This document shows, piece after piece, positions 48,716 to 59,587 of a stretch of DNA of 64,000 nt. This DNA is from Diogma glabrata (lineage: Eukaryota; Arthropoda; Insecta; Diptera; Cylindrotomidae), in assembly GCA_963693315.1 (NCBI GenBank), contig OY856187.1, positions 382,889,711-382,953,710 of the forward strand, written 5' to 3'. Within the stretch, counting starts at the first letter, position 1. Every line of letters starts with the position of its first letter. The notes under the pieces are model-generated. The model ran no database searches and was not told the DNA's origin. It saw only the letters and a list, made by a program, of their open reading frames with translations. The position numbers and the translations under genes were made by a program.

Positions 48716-49869
48716 TTCGTAGGTAAGGTGTGGTGTTTTTTATTACACTGTCTGCATCGAAATCTTGATTTGCAAAGATAGACGTTGTGGTTGTCGTTTA
48801 AACAAATAAAACATCGTCTCTCTTGCATTATAAATTCCTTTCTTTGGCTTACCGACATTTCATTAAATTTGCTACATTCGAACAGTCTGTGGTTCTGTTC
48901 CGGACAAATTGTACATGCCAGTATTATACTTGTTGTAATAGGATGACTTTTGTTATTTGGGCGATTTTGAGAAGATGATGTAAGCACTCGTTTTTGAGGA
49001 ATTTTCATTGAATCCAGTGCATCTATTCGTTTAATCAAGAAATTAAAAAATTGCTTGATTGTTGGCAGATTATTATCCGCAGAATCCTGTGCCCATAAGC
49101 TATTGGTCTCATCATCTAACTTGCTAATCATGATATGAATCAACCAATGGTCTCTAGTTTCTGCATCTTCTCCCATCGCCTCAAGTCCTCGGAGTATTTC
49201 ATCAGAGGTGTCCAACAATCTCCTGACGTTCATGCAATTTGGCGTACTAACTACTGGTTGACTAATGAAGTTTCTGATAAAGGTGTATATTGTATGTTTT
49301 CTTCTGTCATATCGTTCCCTCAATTTTTTTAACGCTTCAATATAATTCGTATCGGTAATATTGAAGTGCTTTAATAATCCCGCTGCTTCACCTGTAACTG
49401 AGCCTTTAAGATATTGCAATTTTTGTGACGCAGTTAATTTCCGATTATCATGAATGGTTGAACAAAACAAATCGTTAAACGATTGCCATTCGGAATAGTC
49501 ACCGCTAAATATTGGTATGGCCATTTTTGGCAGCTTTACCTCAGTATGGTTGCCACCGACGCTAGTATTGAGAATGCTCTCATTTATGGTAACATTTGGT
49601 TCGTCCTTCAATCTCAGAGCGTGACTAAGACCTATCACAACAGCATAATATGTTTCTTCAAATTCTAAATCGCATTCTTCCTTAAAATCCAGCTCTAATA
49701 TCTGATCCTGAATACTGGTAAACTCAGATCGGAGTTTATCAATATGAGATAATCTAACCTTTATATCATCTATCAATGTTTTATCATTTATAGTTTTCGT
49801 GTAGTTCAGCAATTTGGTCACGTTGCCTTTTATGGTAGCGCGTCTTTTCTTTAATGCTGCGAGCTGCAT
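48616..49869 (-). CDS. BEL/Pao gag (DUF1759 and zinc knuckles)
   Basis: An uninterrupted 417-residue frame from the ATG at 49,869. The N-terminal coiled-coil-like part (residues 1-80) is followed by LPKMAIPIFSGDYSEWQSFN and the DUF1759 core (LQYLKGSVTGEA, LRERYDRRKHTI, DHWLIHIMISKL). The C-terminus is a Cys/His cluster (CTICPEQNHRLFEC; CFICLNDNHNVYLC; CRQCNKKHHTLPTKC). In most BEL elements gag and pol are one frame; here pol lies in a different phase with a 100-base overlap, which may be a natural frameshift or decay. It is the best preserved gene of this element. It would form the capsid and bind RNA. Confidence 0.88.
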   Translation of the reverse strand: MQLAALKKRRATIKGNVTKLLNYTKTINDKTLIDDIKVRLSHIDKLRSEFTSIQDQILELDFKEECDLEFEETYYAVVIGLSHALRLKDEPNVTINESILNTSVGGNHTEVKLPKMAIPIFSGDYSEWQSFNDLFCSTIHDNRKLTASQKLQYLKGSVTGEAAGLLKHFNITDTNYIEALKKLRERYDRRKHTIYTFIRNFISQPVVSTPNCMNVRRLLDTSDEILRGLEAMGEDAETRDHWLIHIMISKLDDETNSLWAQDSADNNLPTIKQFFNFLIKRIDALDSMKIPQKRVLTSSSQNRPNNKSHPITTSIILACTICPEQNHRLFECSKFNEMSVSQRKEFIMQERRCFICLNDNHNVYLCKSRFRCRQCNKKHHTLPTKCQRHRVIYQQSQLTQRNHQPIVITFVPPQPII

Positions 49870-50003
49870 TCTAATTATTTATACCTAAGCACTTTATAAT
49901 CACTTAACTTTCACTTGTTATAATTAGTTAATATAATAATAATAAATAAATAACACGATAAATATTTTCTCCAAATTTTATTTTATTTTGTTATTAAAAT
50001 TAG
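49870..50003 (-). other. Remaining 5' leader of the BEL element
   Basis: About 130 A/T-rich bases separate the gag start from the T run of repeat A copy 3. No 5' LTR matching 44,490-44,790 is found here, so the element is cut off at its 5' end, exactly at the poly(A) of repeat A. Confidence 0.5.
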
Positions 50004-50655
50004 TTTTTTTTTTTTTTTTTAATAAAATGTGTTGTGCAGTAGGAATTACAATATGTGTCACAATAACACATAAAAACCTTTTAAGACCAAAGTCCCACAA
50101 CAACATACGTTCAAAGGTGTTGATGGACGTAAATCTTTCTTTTTTGTTTTTTTATATTTTTTGTTAAAGAATGGATAAACAAACACAAAATCCTATCACT
50201 GACAAAATATGACATTGGCCAATGTTTTATGATAGAATAGAGAAAATAAAAGTAAAACAAAAAGTAAATAGCAAATTTTTACAAAAATTTGCTGAAACAA
50301 AACAAATACAAAACAATAATCCAGCCGGTTGCATATTCCTTGATCCTGTGACACACCGTCTTTCTTAAAGATTAAAGCCCACATAGTTATATGAAGGATC
50401 GTTTCTCCAACGAAGCAATAGCGTCTCATCATCAAGGATTATTTTACAGCTAAGATTGAGGGTGCTGCCGTTGACTGAATACAGTTCATCCGCCACCATC
50501 CCTAAGATGTCACCTTGGCTAGTGACATCTCACTGCTATTGCCAGTGGTATGTGATATCTCACGTTAACTCGTATGTCAATAGCAGGGACTGGAGTACGC
50601 GGGGTTGTCGCACCCGTAGATCAAAAATAAAAAAAAAATTTCAAAACAATAAAAA
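50004..50655 (-). repeat. Repeat family A, copy 3 (longest)
   Basis: On the minus strand it runs from about 50,655 (ending side chain TTTTTGATCTA at about 50,625) to CACAACACATTTTATT and a 17-base A run (50,020-50,004). The first 470 bases (plus coordinates) are almost identical to 14-482. The left part (50,470-50,640) is shared only with copy 2 and includes TGAGATATCACATACCAC. No conserved frame between copies. Confidence 0.7.
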
Positions 50656-50789
50656 CTGATCCCTCCATGCGGAGGTATAAAGCTTTTGATACTTGCGGTT
50701 TTTTTATGATAAAATCCAGGTTCATACGTATTGGTTAGGTTGATCTAAACCCCACGCGGTTTCCAGATGAAATTTGTTGAATCCAAATA

Positions 50790-52621
50790 CAGGTGACCCT
50801 TGAATTATGCGGTAGTTTGGGACCGTCAAAACAGCGCACAATTCAAAAACGCATAATTCGAGACTAAGAGTGCATACAAAATTGCGGGTTTGGTACCACA
50901 GAAAAATATTTATGATCATGAAAAGCTATTTTTACTAATATTTGTAAATAAAAATATTTTTCATTCACTTGAAAATCAAATTGTTTATGTATTAGAACAC
51001 GTAAAACCGATAATATAGTTATGTATAGAATAAATCTATAATATGACATTTTTAATTCGCTAATTTTACATTATCGTCCTCGCTTTTGTGACAAAAATTT
51101 AGTCGTCAGTTTCTGTTGTATTGTAGATGTTTTTATGACGCCTTCTATACCGCAAACATTTACTGTAGAGAAAGTTTTTACAGCAGAGACTGTTGTTTTG
51201 AAACTTATGAAATTTGTTAGTAATAATTGCTTTTTAGAGAGATCTGTCTGTTTGTTTGATTCAAAGTATGGAGCCAAAATCATTGAAATTCACGCTTAAA
51301 TTTTAAACCCCTTTCCATATCAGGTAATGGTTTCAAAAAAATTGTTGTGTAATGGCAATAGCAATACAGTCCAATAGCATATTTGGGTTAAATATGACGT
51401 CGTTTCGGGTTCTGGCACCGTCATTCTCGTCGCCGTCATTCTAGTCACGCAAATCTTAGTCTTCAAAGATTTTAAAAACATCAATTAAATTAAATTGATC
51501 GTTTTTATTTAGGTCATAAATTTTTGCATATCAGAACAAGTTTTTTTGTCAACTTCATCTTCTCCAATATTATAACAATGCACCAAATGTGCAAAGTTCC
51601 TTAGTTCAACTTGAGCTTTTGTTACGAGATTTAATATATCGACCCTGACTAGCCATTGTTTTTGTGCAGGAGCTCTTAAGTGTAAATGGCTTTAATTCTA
51701 TAATAGAATTTACAATGAACTTTATGCATTTTCTCATGGTATAATTCTTCCATGGTATGCTTACTTTTGTATCTGAAGAGTTATCTAATTTATCCAGGAA
51801 TATGCAAATGCTACTCGCAAAAATATTTTAATCTCTACTCTAAATATTTTAATCTCTACTAAAATTTGTAATCCTCTACTCTAATGGCTGTAGAATAGTT
51901 TTATTAGGTGGTAAAAAATAAATTTAATGTTAGAATGGTTGAGATCCGTTGAATGCCAAAAGTATGGTGATCAACATTTTAAAATCTTTTTTTTAACTTC
52001 TGGGACACACATTTTGTAGAAACACAAGAAGGGATAATTTTTTCATATCAAAATGTTTGAAGGCTTGAGAAAAACCAAAGATCAATGAGGAATTATTTTG
52101 CTATAAGACCATTACTTTGCTTGATCCATTACTTTATAGAAATAAAGAAATGCGACCTCATGCGGATTAAAATCTTTGTACTTTTTTCTTGCTTTATGAA
52201 TTGATATATGTGTGCAATGTTTCAGGTATTTGTCCGCTTTAATTATCATCTACTGTTGTGGTAAGAATAATTGTGCAGCTGTCCATCAAAGTTACATAAA
52301 TAGTAACATTTCACGGCCTAGTCTTCACAACAACATGCGCTCAGCGGTGATGATGTACTCAAATATATTATACTGAGGATATAAAAACATGTAAAAATGT
52401 ACCTATATGAGAATAAAGCAAAGAGAAGATAATGCAAAATCGGGGAATGTGCGTACATAAAATGAATACGTATTTGTTTTAGATGTATTAAAAGTTGTAG
52501 CGAAAAGTTTAATCGCACTAAACTAAAATTTTGCGCATAATTTAAAATTTTGACGCAAATTTTGAACCGCATATAACCAAAATCGCATAATTCAAGTGTC
52601 GCATAATTCAAGAGTTACCTG
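50790..52621 (-). mobile_element. Pogo/Tigger-like DNA transposon, TA duplication
   Basis: The left end is CAGGTGACCCTTGAATTATG and the right end, reverse-complemented, CAGGTAACTCTTGAATTATG, flanked by TA at 50,788-50,789 and 52,622-52,623. GCATAATTC words recur just inside both ends. A TA duplication with CAGGT... ends and length 1.83 kb fit Tc1/mariner elements of the pogo/Tigger type. Confidence 0.85.
51480..52240 (-). pseudogene. Tigger-like transposase relic
   Basis: On the minus strand at 51,930-51,878 the sequence reads IYFLPPNKTILQPLE, matching the FLPPNTT..IQPLD block before the last catalytic acid in pogo/Tigger (DDE_1) transposases. Further down, SIPWKNYTMRKCIKFI and KPFTLKSSCTKTMA fit the region near the C-terminus. 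Stops, frameshifts and a small duplication (51,832-51,862) show it is dead. No N-terminal DNA-binding domain was recognised. Confidence 0.6.
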
Positions 52622-52670
52622 TAGTTGATATATAGCGGCTTTGGTACATCCGTCTCGAAGGACCATTTAA

Positions 52671-52814
52671 TTGTATCAAATAGAAAAGATACAATGAAGG
52701 TACCCATATAAGGAAATAAGAAAATTATAAATTATTGATTGTGGAACCGGAGTATATAATATTTCTTATTTTATTATATGGGTGCCTTCATTGTATCTTT
52801 TCTATTTGATACAA
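52671..52814. mobile_element. Palindromic 144 bp MITE with TTAA duplication
   Basis: Inverted repeats of about 50 bp (TTGTATCAAATAGAAAAGAT...) form nearly the whole element, flanked by TTAA at 52,667-52,670 and 52,815-52,818. TTAA targets are typical of piggyBac and Kolobok; which one mobilised this is unknown. The segment 52,710-52,740 is identical, in inverted orientation, to 44,492-44,522 in the end of the BEL LTR. Confidence 0.8.
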
Positions 52815-52823
52815 TTAAGTGTT

Positions 52824-53680
52824 ATAGTTCTGCTTAAAACTACGACCAGAGCAGATGTTGAGTTTTCGTCAATTAAAACATTTCAATCTGACTATAGCTA
52901 TATATAACGAAATAATAACATCAACTAATTCTAATAGTTAGCAAATTAACTAAAATTACGTTGATGTTGACTAATCCAAATTAAAATTTTGTTAAATATA
53001 TTCAAAGCCATTAGTGCAAATTGACTTTTTTATTTTATTAGGAAAAGCTTAAACAAAAGCTAAATAAAATTGAGATAAAAAATAATAATTAAACTTTATA
53101 CATATATTCAGTTATTGAAAGTTTTTTGTTATTTTTAATTTTATTTTAATTAAAACAAAGTTTACAAAGCATTGTTGTTTTAGAGTTAATTCTAGAATTA
53201 TGCAATTGAAAATGAAAATCAATTTTTTGTAGAAACAGTATAAAGTTTGTGAACGTATCTGCTAGTAACATAATGATGGTCTTGCAATTTTGCTGTGGAA
53301 TGGTGATTAATTATTAGTTCAAACCTAATCTTTAGTGAAACGTTTGTTTACTATGGACTGGTTCGGTGTCTGAAATGATCAAAATATCTTCTTCAGTACA
53401 TAATTGAAATGAAAATATTGATATAATGCTATTCTATTAGCTAATGCGATATTGAAAATTAAAGACAATTAATATAAAAAATTTAATAGAGATTGAATAA
53501 TAAATTGATGCTAAAATATTCAATGATTTAAAAAATAAACGATAAATACTTTTACTAAATTTGATTCACACATCAGATTAGTATTTGACGAGTTGTTTTC
53601 TTTAGCAAGTCCTACTACACCATTTAAAAAATTGATATATTATTCACTTTTATCTCTGTTTAAAACTTGATGTAATTCTA
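52824..53680. other. AT-rich spacer, nothing recognised
   Basis: There is no supported ORF. It could hold further decayed RTE sequence to the left of 53,681, but I could not align it. Confidence 0.4.
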
Positions 53681-53736
53681 GCTTTAAAGCAAAAATCGCT
53701 GCAGATAATCGAGCTTTTTACTCAATTCAACCTCTG
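53681..53736 (+). pseudogene. RTE-like LINE copy 3, left piece
   Basis: The sequence reads KAKIAADNRAFYSIQPL, aligned to KARIAAGNRTFYSIKPL of copy 1 (about 2,212-2,262). The copy is cut at 53,736 by the TIR element and resumes at 59,806. Confidence 0.75.
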
Positions 53737-53834
53737 CCCGACTAGAAATTAGATCAGTATAGGGTCCGATTCGGATCAGGATTGCCTGAAGACTGATCAG
53801 GGATGAATCAGGTCTGCTGATCCGGACATGATTA

Positions 53835-54000
53835 AAAAGCGTCACGCCATATATGATCCGTACAGGATCCGTTTAAATGATCCATGCGGGATCCATTTCA
53901 AAGATCCATTCCGGATCCATTCCAAAGATCCATTCCGGGTCCATTTCAAAGATCTATTCCGGATCCATCTTAAAGATCCATTCAACAGTTTCATGTCCGG
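53835..54000 (+). repeat. Left subterminal GATCC repeats of the TIR element
   Basis: Tandem copies of about 22 bp: AAAGATCCATTCCGGATCCA and variants, seven to eight in a row. GATCC/GGATC occurs roughly every 10 bases. Their position just inside a terminal inverted repeat suggests transposase-binding sites. The open frame through them is a by-product. Confidence 0.8.
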
Positions 54001-54423
54001 TCTGGTCAAGAGATCCATACCAGATCCGTTCAAAGGTTTAGAATTAATTTTGTTCTTAAATATTAATTTGACATTAAATAAATGAACAAAATACTACCAT
54101 TTTTCCTTAATTTTATTCATAATTTCATAGTACACTTCAAATGCTTAATTTAATTTAATTTATTTATTAGTCCTCATAGTTTATACATTTTATTATAATA
54201 AATTATTTTTGCTGAGTTTAATTATATTAATTTAACAACAGCCAAAAGATTAGTATAAATATTATTTTGATTAATATACTAAAAATGGCAATATGTTATT
54301 GATTTTTAAAGCGACTATAGCTTAACCTACCTTAACCTACCTTAACCTAATTTAACCTAGCTACGTAATCTAAATTTACTAATTAGTATGATTCTTTTTT
54401 ATTTCATAACATATATAACTAGT

Positions 54424-54747
54424 TTAAGGACTCAAAATATTAATTAGTCTGTTTTCAATAAATGGCAGTTTTCTATAGTAATTATTAATTTGTTCAAGAG
54501 CTACATCTTTGATTAAGTTCATGTTAGTTTGTGTATGTAACGTAAGTGTGCTAAATCTTTTTGGAACTTTCAAAATCAGTTTAAGAAACTTATTTTGTTC
54601 GACCTGCAGTTTCTTTTTATATGTTTCAGCCGATTGCCACCAAACAGGACTACCATACATGATGACCGACAGGATCATCGCTTTGTATACTAAAAGTTTG
54701 TTGTTTAAATTCATTTTACTTTTCTTATTTAAGATAGGATAAAACAT
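54424..54747 (-). pseudogene. Jockey-like ORF2, C-terminal end after frameshift
   Basis: The frame from 54,747 continues the ORF2 thumb (LVYKAMILSVIMYGSPVWW) to the natural end at 54,424. It overlaps the main ORF2 frame by about 20 bases in another phase, so one small indel near 54,745 (next to an A/T run) separates the two. No RNase H follows, as usual for Jockey-clade elements. Confidence 0.85.
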
Positions 54748-57124
54748 AAAAAATAAGGTGTTGCATTTTTTTTAAAATATTACATATGTGAGTTTTTAGT
54801 GTTAATTTAACATCGAGATATATGCCTAGGTATTTGACGACAGATTCCCATTTGATTGAAATGCCATTTATGATTATCTCTGTTTGAGGTAATTTTCTGA
54901 TAGCCCGACATCTTGTAAAGTAAATTGCCTGACATTTCTCTACATTTATTTTCAACCTCCATTGGTAAAAGAAATTTTGAAGAATGTTAATGTAATTATT
55001 TAGCCTACTAATAATAACTGAGGACAATTCATCACTAGTGTAGATGGCTGTATCATCGGCAAAAAGTGCTATTTCACAATCGCCAACCTTTGGAATATCA
55101 TTAATATATAAATTGAATAATAATGGGCCCAGTATTGACCCTTGGGGAACACCAGCTGGAACGTCATGTTTACTCGATCTGTCGTTTTGAATTTGGACGA
55201 AAAATGACCGATTTTCCAAATACGATCTTAAAATTTTCAGTATGTACATGGGTAAACGATATTTCTTTAATTTTTGTAAGAGCCCTTTTATCCAAACTGT
55301 TTCGAAAGCCCGTTCCAAATCTAAAAGAACCAATCCTGTGGACTTTAAGTTTTTACGCATCGTTTTCACATAGTTTGTTACTCTTTGAATTTGATGTACA
55401 GTTGAGTGTCCAACCCTAAAACCGAATTGCTCACTAATCTGTATTGCATATTGTTCAACAATTTGTAGTATTCTTTCTTTAATTAAATATTCAAAGAGTT
55501 TACCTAAAGTACACAGAAGACTGATTGGTCGGTAGCTTGTATGGAGTGTTGGATCTTTTCCAGGTTTAAGAATTGGGGTGACCTTTGCTAACTTCCAGTT
55601 TTGTGGAAAATATCCTAATTTGAGGCAACTATTAAATAACTGGCTTATAAAGGATATACCAGTGTTTGGCAATTTTTTTAAAAGAATATTTGGAATATTA
55701 TCAATGCCAGGTGCTTTGAAAGGTTTAATTATATTGAGAACAGATTTAATTTCGTTTACTGTTATTGGATAATCTATTATTAAATCGTTACCATTTAAGG
55801 CATCTATTTCATCAATTGAATGTTGCACTTCAGTATCTACATTTACATTTGTATTATTACCACTAACGAGATGTATGTTGTATAGTTCTTGAGATATCAA
55901 GTTACATTTTGCCGTGTTATCAAAAATTACGGAACCATCATTGTTATTAGATTTCAGGGGAGGTATTGGCTTGTATTTATTTTTGATATTTTTCGTTACT
56001 TTCCAAAAAGACTTCGATCCATTTTTTAAACTCTCAAGTTTGTTTTGCCAACCTTCGTTGAGCTTTTCATAAATATGAGATTTAATAATTTGGTTCAGTT
56101 CATTTACAATTTCTTTTAGATATGTGAATCTTAACCTTTGGCATTGTCTTCTACGAACATTTCGAAGTTTTATCAGCATTTTTGTTTCGTCATTCAAAAT
56201 TAATTTGTCATTATTTGTATGACGTACTAAGGCAACTGATTTTTCACGCGCCAGTGTAAAAACCTGTGTAAAAAAATTTAAATTTTCATCAATACCTTGA
56301 GTTGTATTTAGATCGTAATTTGTACCGTTGTAACCCAAACCATCAGTTATATGCTCTTTATATAAAGTCCAGTTCGAATTTTTGTAATCGAATTTTTTAG
56401 GAAGTAGATTTTCAATACGTGCAGTAAAACTAACCGTGGCAATAACCGGAAGATGATCCGAATTTAGTTCATTAAGACATTCAATTTTGGTAACTGGTAA
56501 ATTGTTATTGGTAAGAAAAATGTCAATAGTACTAAATCTTCCAATGGGACTTAAGTGCGTTGGAGAACTTGGAGCAATTATTAAACAGCTGTCCAAATCT
56601 ATGGACAGTTGTTGTAATATTCGGCCACCTTTATTATTTCTACAGCAATTCCACATACTGTGGTGGCAATTGAAATCACCACCAGCAATATATGGGTTGC
56701 TTCTGTTCGAAATTTTAATTAAATCAGCTCTTAAGTTAACATCACCAGATTTTGGGCAATAACAAACGAATACTTCTAAATTAGCATTTCCATTCTTAAC
56801 TACGATACCAATACATTCAATTGATTTTAAATTTAAATCAGGAAGAAGCGAATGAGAAATGGATTTTTTTATTAGTATGCCTACTCCTCCCTTTGCTTGT
56901 GATTCGCGATCACGTCTATAAAAGTAAAAATTATTAATAAAAAAGGAATCGTTTAGTTTCAAATGTGTTTCAGTTAATAACATAATATCTATGTTATATC
57001 TTTCTAGAAATTGAACCAGCTCAAATTTCTTTGGTTTTACACTACGGGCATTCCACGTAGCAACTAATAAATTGCAGTGATTACGGACTACCGACATATT
57101 TAAACGCAAACTCCGCAATGGCAC
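54725..57124 (-). CDS. Jockey-like LINE ORF2: endonuclease and reverse transcriptase
   Basis: A 799-residue frame, nearly complete. The endonuclease domain (about 20-235) shows VATWNARSV, LLTETHL with catalytic Glu near 52, GGDFNCHH with Asp near 149, and NSDHLPV near the end. The RT domain (about 470-790) has PFKAPGIDNI, PILKPGKDP, YRPISLLCTLGKLFEYLI, FRVGHSTVHQ, LLDLERAFETVW with the first catalytic Asp, GVPQGSILGPLLFNLYINDI and FADDTAIY with the second pair. The frame ends early through an indel; the last 100 residues are in another frame (54,747-54,424). ORF1 overlaps the start by 44 bases. It lies inside the TIR element and is the youngest-looking LINE in the window. Confidence 0.93.
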   Translation of the reverse strand: MPLRSLRLNMSVVRNHCNLLVATWNARSVKPKKFELVQFLERYNIDIMLLTETHLKLNDSFFINNFYFYRRDRESQAKGGVGILIKKSISHSLLPDLNLKSIECIGIVVKNGNANLEVFVCYCPKSGDVNLRADLIKISNRSNPYIAGGDFNCHHSMWNCCRNNKGGRILQQLSIDLDSCLIIAPSSPTHLSPIGRFSTIDIFLTNNNLPVTKIECLNELNSDHLPVIATVSFTARIENLLPKKFDYKNSNWTLYKEHITDGLGYNGTNYDLNTTQGIDENLNFFTQVFTLAREKSVALVRHTNNDKLILNDETKMLIKLRNVRRRQCQRLRFTYLKEIVNELNQIIKSHIYEKLNEGWQNKLESLKNGSKSFWKVTKNIKNKYKPIPPLKSNNNDGSVIFDNTAKCNLISQELYNIHLVSGNNTNVNVDTEVQHSIDEIDALNGNDLIIDYPITVNEIKSVLNIIKPFKAPGIDNIPNILLKKLPNTGISFISQLFNSCLKLGYFPQNWKLAKVTPILKPGKDPTLHTSYRPISLLCTLGKLFEYLIKERILQIVEQYAIQISEQFGFRVGHSTVHQIQRVTNYVKTMRKNLKSTGLVLLDLERAFETVWIKGLLQKLKKYRLPMYILKILRSYLENRSFFVQIQNDRSSKHDVPAGVPQGSILGPLLFNLYINDIPKVGDCEIALFADDTAIYTSDELSSVIISRLNNYINILQNFFYQWRLKINVEKCQAIYFTRCRAIRKLPQTEIIINGISIKWESVVKYLGIYLDVKLTLKTHICNILKKMQHLIFYVLSYLK

Positions 57125-58205
57125 TGATTTGGTCCTGTTTGGTACGACAATTTTTCAGAACTGAAACAATTTCATTAAATATGGTGAACAATTCATTAGT
57201 TGTAAAAAGTTTATCTGTTTCTTCCGCTGATTGTTGTGTGTTTATAATATGTGTCTGGAGTAATGGTTGATTGTTTTTTAGAACTTGAGAATATGTGCGT
57301 GTATTAGTAAACGTATTTTGTGGTTGTGATTGGTGCACGTAATGTGGTTGTATATTTGTTTTTGTTAAATCTAAATAATTATTATAAGTTTTTTGAATAG
57401 CAAAATTTTTTACGTTCATATTTTGTTTTATTCTCAAATAGTCTGATCGATTTGGACATATCAATGAATTTGCTGCATGTTGTCCGTTACAGTTTGCACA
57501 GTTGTATTTTGTAGCATCATCTTTGACGGGACATTCGGTTTCTCCGTGATTTGTAGAACAATATTTACATTTGGGCAGCATTTGACAGTTATTGATTCCA
57601 TGGCCATACATACAGCATCTTAAACATTGTGTTGGATGTGCCTTATTTGATGGAGCCACAATATCCCAGTTGCACACCGTGTGATAAATGTATTTGCACT
57701 CTTTTAATTTGTTAAGTGTTACAGTTCCCTTTTTAAAAGTAACAAAATAAATGTAGTCGTCATCATTTCTCGATTTTTTCGGCCTGGTTTGGTATATCTT
57801 GAGAGGGTTTAAGCCTCGTTCTTTAAGTTCTTCCTCTATTATTTTGGTGTCTACCAAAGGTATTCCAAATAAAACAAAACGAATCGTTTTATTTTCTTCA
57901 AGAGTAAAAGTATAATACTCACTTTCCAAAGTTTTCAACTCATTTATCAATGAATTATAGTTGTTTATTGTATAACAAAAAATTTTTGTCCCAATCGATT
58001 GGATTTTAATGTTATAATTATTAATTTTTAATTTACTCATCAATTTATGAATATCAGTATATTGTAATTTACATATAACGGGTGGTATTCTGGTTTTGGT
58101 TTTTACAGCTGATGATGTAATAGTGTCAGCATGTTTATCAATCAGTGGTTGGAATTGATTACTAACCGATATTGAATACATTTTAGATTTTTTTTCTTGG
58201 TTCAC
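57081..58205 (-). CDS. Jockey-like LINE ORF1 (gag-like, CCHC knuckles)
   Basis: A 374-residue intact frame. The middle (about 120-190) carries the gag-like fold common in Jockey ORF1 (RFVLFGIPLVDT, LKERGLNPLKIYQTR). Next comes a run of zinc knuckles: CLRCCMYGHGINNC, CKYCSTNHGETEC and CANCNGQHAANSLIC (about 205-265). A Gln/Asn-rich linker leads to the C-terminus. The stop lies 44 bases inside ORF2 in another phase, so ORF2 may be translated by reinitiation or frameshift. ORF1 proteins coat the element RNA. The start at 58,205 is the first ATG after a run of A. Confidence 0.9.
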   Translation of the reverse strand: MNQEKKSKMYSISVSNQFQPLIDKHADTITSSAVKTKTRIPPVICKLQYTDIHKLMSKLKINNYNIKIQSIGTKIFCYTINNYNSLINELKTLESEYYTFTLEENKTIRFVLFGIPLVDTKIIEEELKERGLNPLKIYQTRPKKSRNDDDYIYFVTFKKGTVTLNKLKECKYIYHTVCNWDIVAPSNKAHPTQCLRCCMYGHGINNCQMLPKCKYCSTNHGETECPVKDDATKYNCANCNGQHAANSLICPNRSDYLRIKQNMNVKNFAIQKTYNNYLDLTKTNIQPHYVHQSQPQNTFTNTRTYSQVLKNNQPLLQTHIINTQQSAEETDKLFTTNELFTIFNEIVSVLKNCRTKQDQISAIAEFAFKYVGSP

Positions 58206-59070
58206 AAAATCTATATCTTCTGCTGGTCTTTTTTTTTATACTACTTCCTGTGCATGCCAGAGACATGGACACATCATCGTAGTCACTCACTTTAACTGGT
58301 ATATTTAGATCCAGTTAATTTTTTCAATAATTTTGAACTAAAACTTTTTGTTTTATAACTTTCAAACAATATAAAATTTTTTTTTTAATTTAAAATTTAT
58401 TTTATTCTCTTCCATTTAATTATATCAGCTTTATTTGTACGTTTTTTCGATAATAATAGTATGTATTATTGTATTGTTTTTTAACCTATAGCCTAATGAA
58501 CTTAACCTATTGCCTAATGAAACTTTTATTCAACTGGTATGATTCCAATTGGTCAAATTATTTTGATTTCATTGAAATTATTTTCAAATTATAATCACAT
58601 TTGCTTTGATAAGTTTTGTTCAAAAATCAAATTTTGAGTAATTCTCTTATTTCGTTTAGTTGAACTTGGTTGGTTGTATGAGAAGGGCGTTTTTTATCAT
58701 CAGGGTTTTTTATTAAGAAATTTGATTTATCAATTAAAACAATAAAGATTTATTGTTTTAATTGAAGAAAATGTTTTTATTTTTTATAATACACAATTCT
58801 TTTTTATAATAAAATCTTTGTCAGAGAATAAAGTATTGTAATCGATTCGTGAATAATGAATTTTATTCTCTCGCAAATTAAAATTCTCGCTCGTGCCTCG
58901 CTCGAGTTTTAAACTTTTGCTTGAGAATAAACTACTTCATTATTCACTCATTGATTAAACTACTATTAGATATTTATTTTTACGACCTTTCACGATGAAA
59001 GCTAAATTCTTTCCCTTCAACTGCTTATATATTTAAACAGTAAGTTTGTTAATTATTTCTTATTTTTATT

Positions 59071-59230
59071 TTATTTAGTCCAAGTTTTGGCATTATTGAT
59101 GATTTTTCCAATGGTATCATAAAACTCTTTGTCTTTGAATCTGATTCCCTGTTCTTTAAGATCTACACGCATTATGTCAGGTTAAGCAAGATCCCTCACA
59201 ACTGTAAGTTTGACAATGCTGTTTTCGATT
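59071..59230 (-). pseudogene. Candidate exon relic of the TIR element's own gene
   Basis: On the minus strand TTTTTTGTAG, a good splice acceptor, is followed by a 52-codon frame with a single stop: RIENSIVKLTVVRDLA, stop, PDIMRVDLKEQGIRF, KDKEFYDTIGKIINNAKTW, ending in TAA. The amphipathic, charge-rich composition differs from the A/T-rich noise around it. I do not recognise the domain. It lies in the DNA that belongs to the TIR element rather than to the Jockey LINE, so it may be what is left of a transposase or cargo gene. Confidence 0.35.
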
Positions 59231-59587
59231 CTACAAAAAATTTGTGCTTATAAGTACAAAATATTAAACAATTAAATAGATTCAGTCTACAGTTAATTAT
59301 TACAGTTAAGTATATCATAATTAACTTTTTAAAAAGTTATTAAAAATTCGTGAAGAATGAGAAAATTTTTTGCACAAAAAATTTTAAGTTAAGTAAATGT
59401 ACTATTATGACGTCGATAATATAATCAAAATATTAATTCAGTTATACCATTAATAACGAATTTATTGTTTAATGAGCAATATATTATATACAGAATGGAT
59501 CAGGTAAAAAACTAAATTTTGTATTATTATCCAGTTCAGGACATCGGATAAGATGAGTTTTTTCGATCAAAAACTGATCGTATGACT

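Noticed and set aside
53828..54085. 85-residue frame with DPFRIHFKD repeats
   Set aside because: It translates the GATCC subterminal repeats; no independent evidence for a protein.
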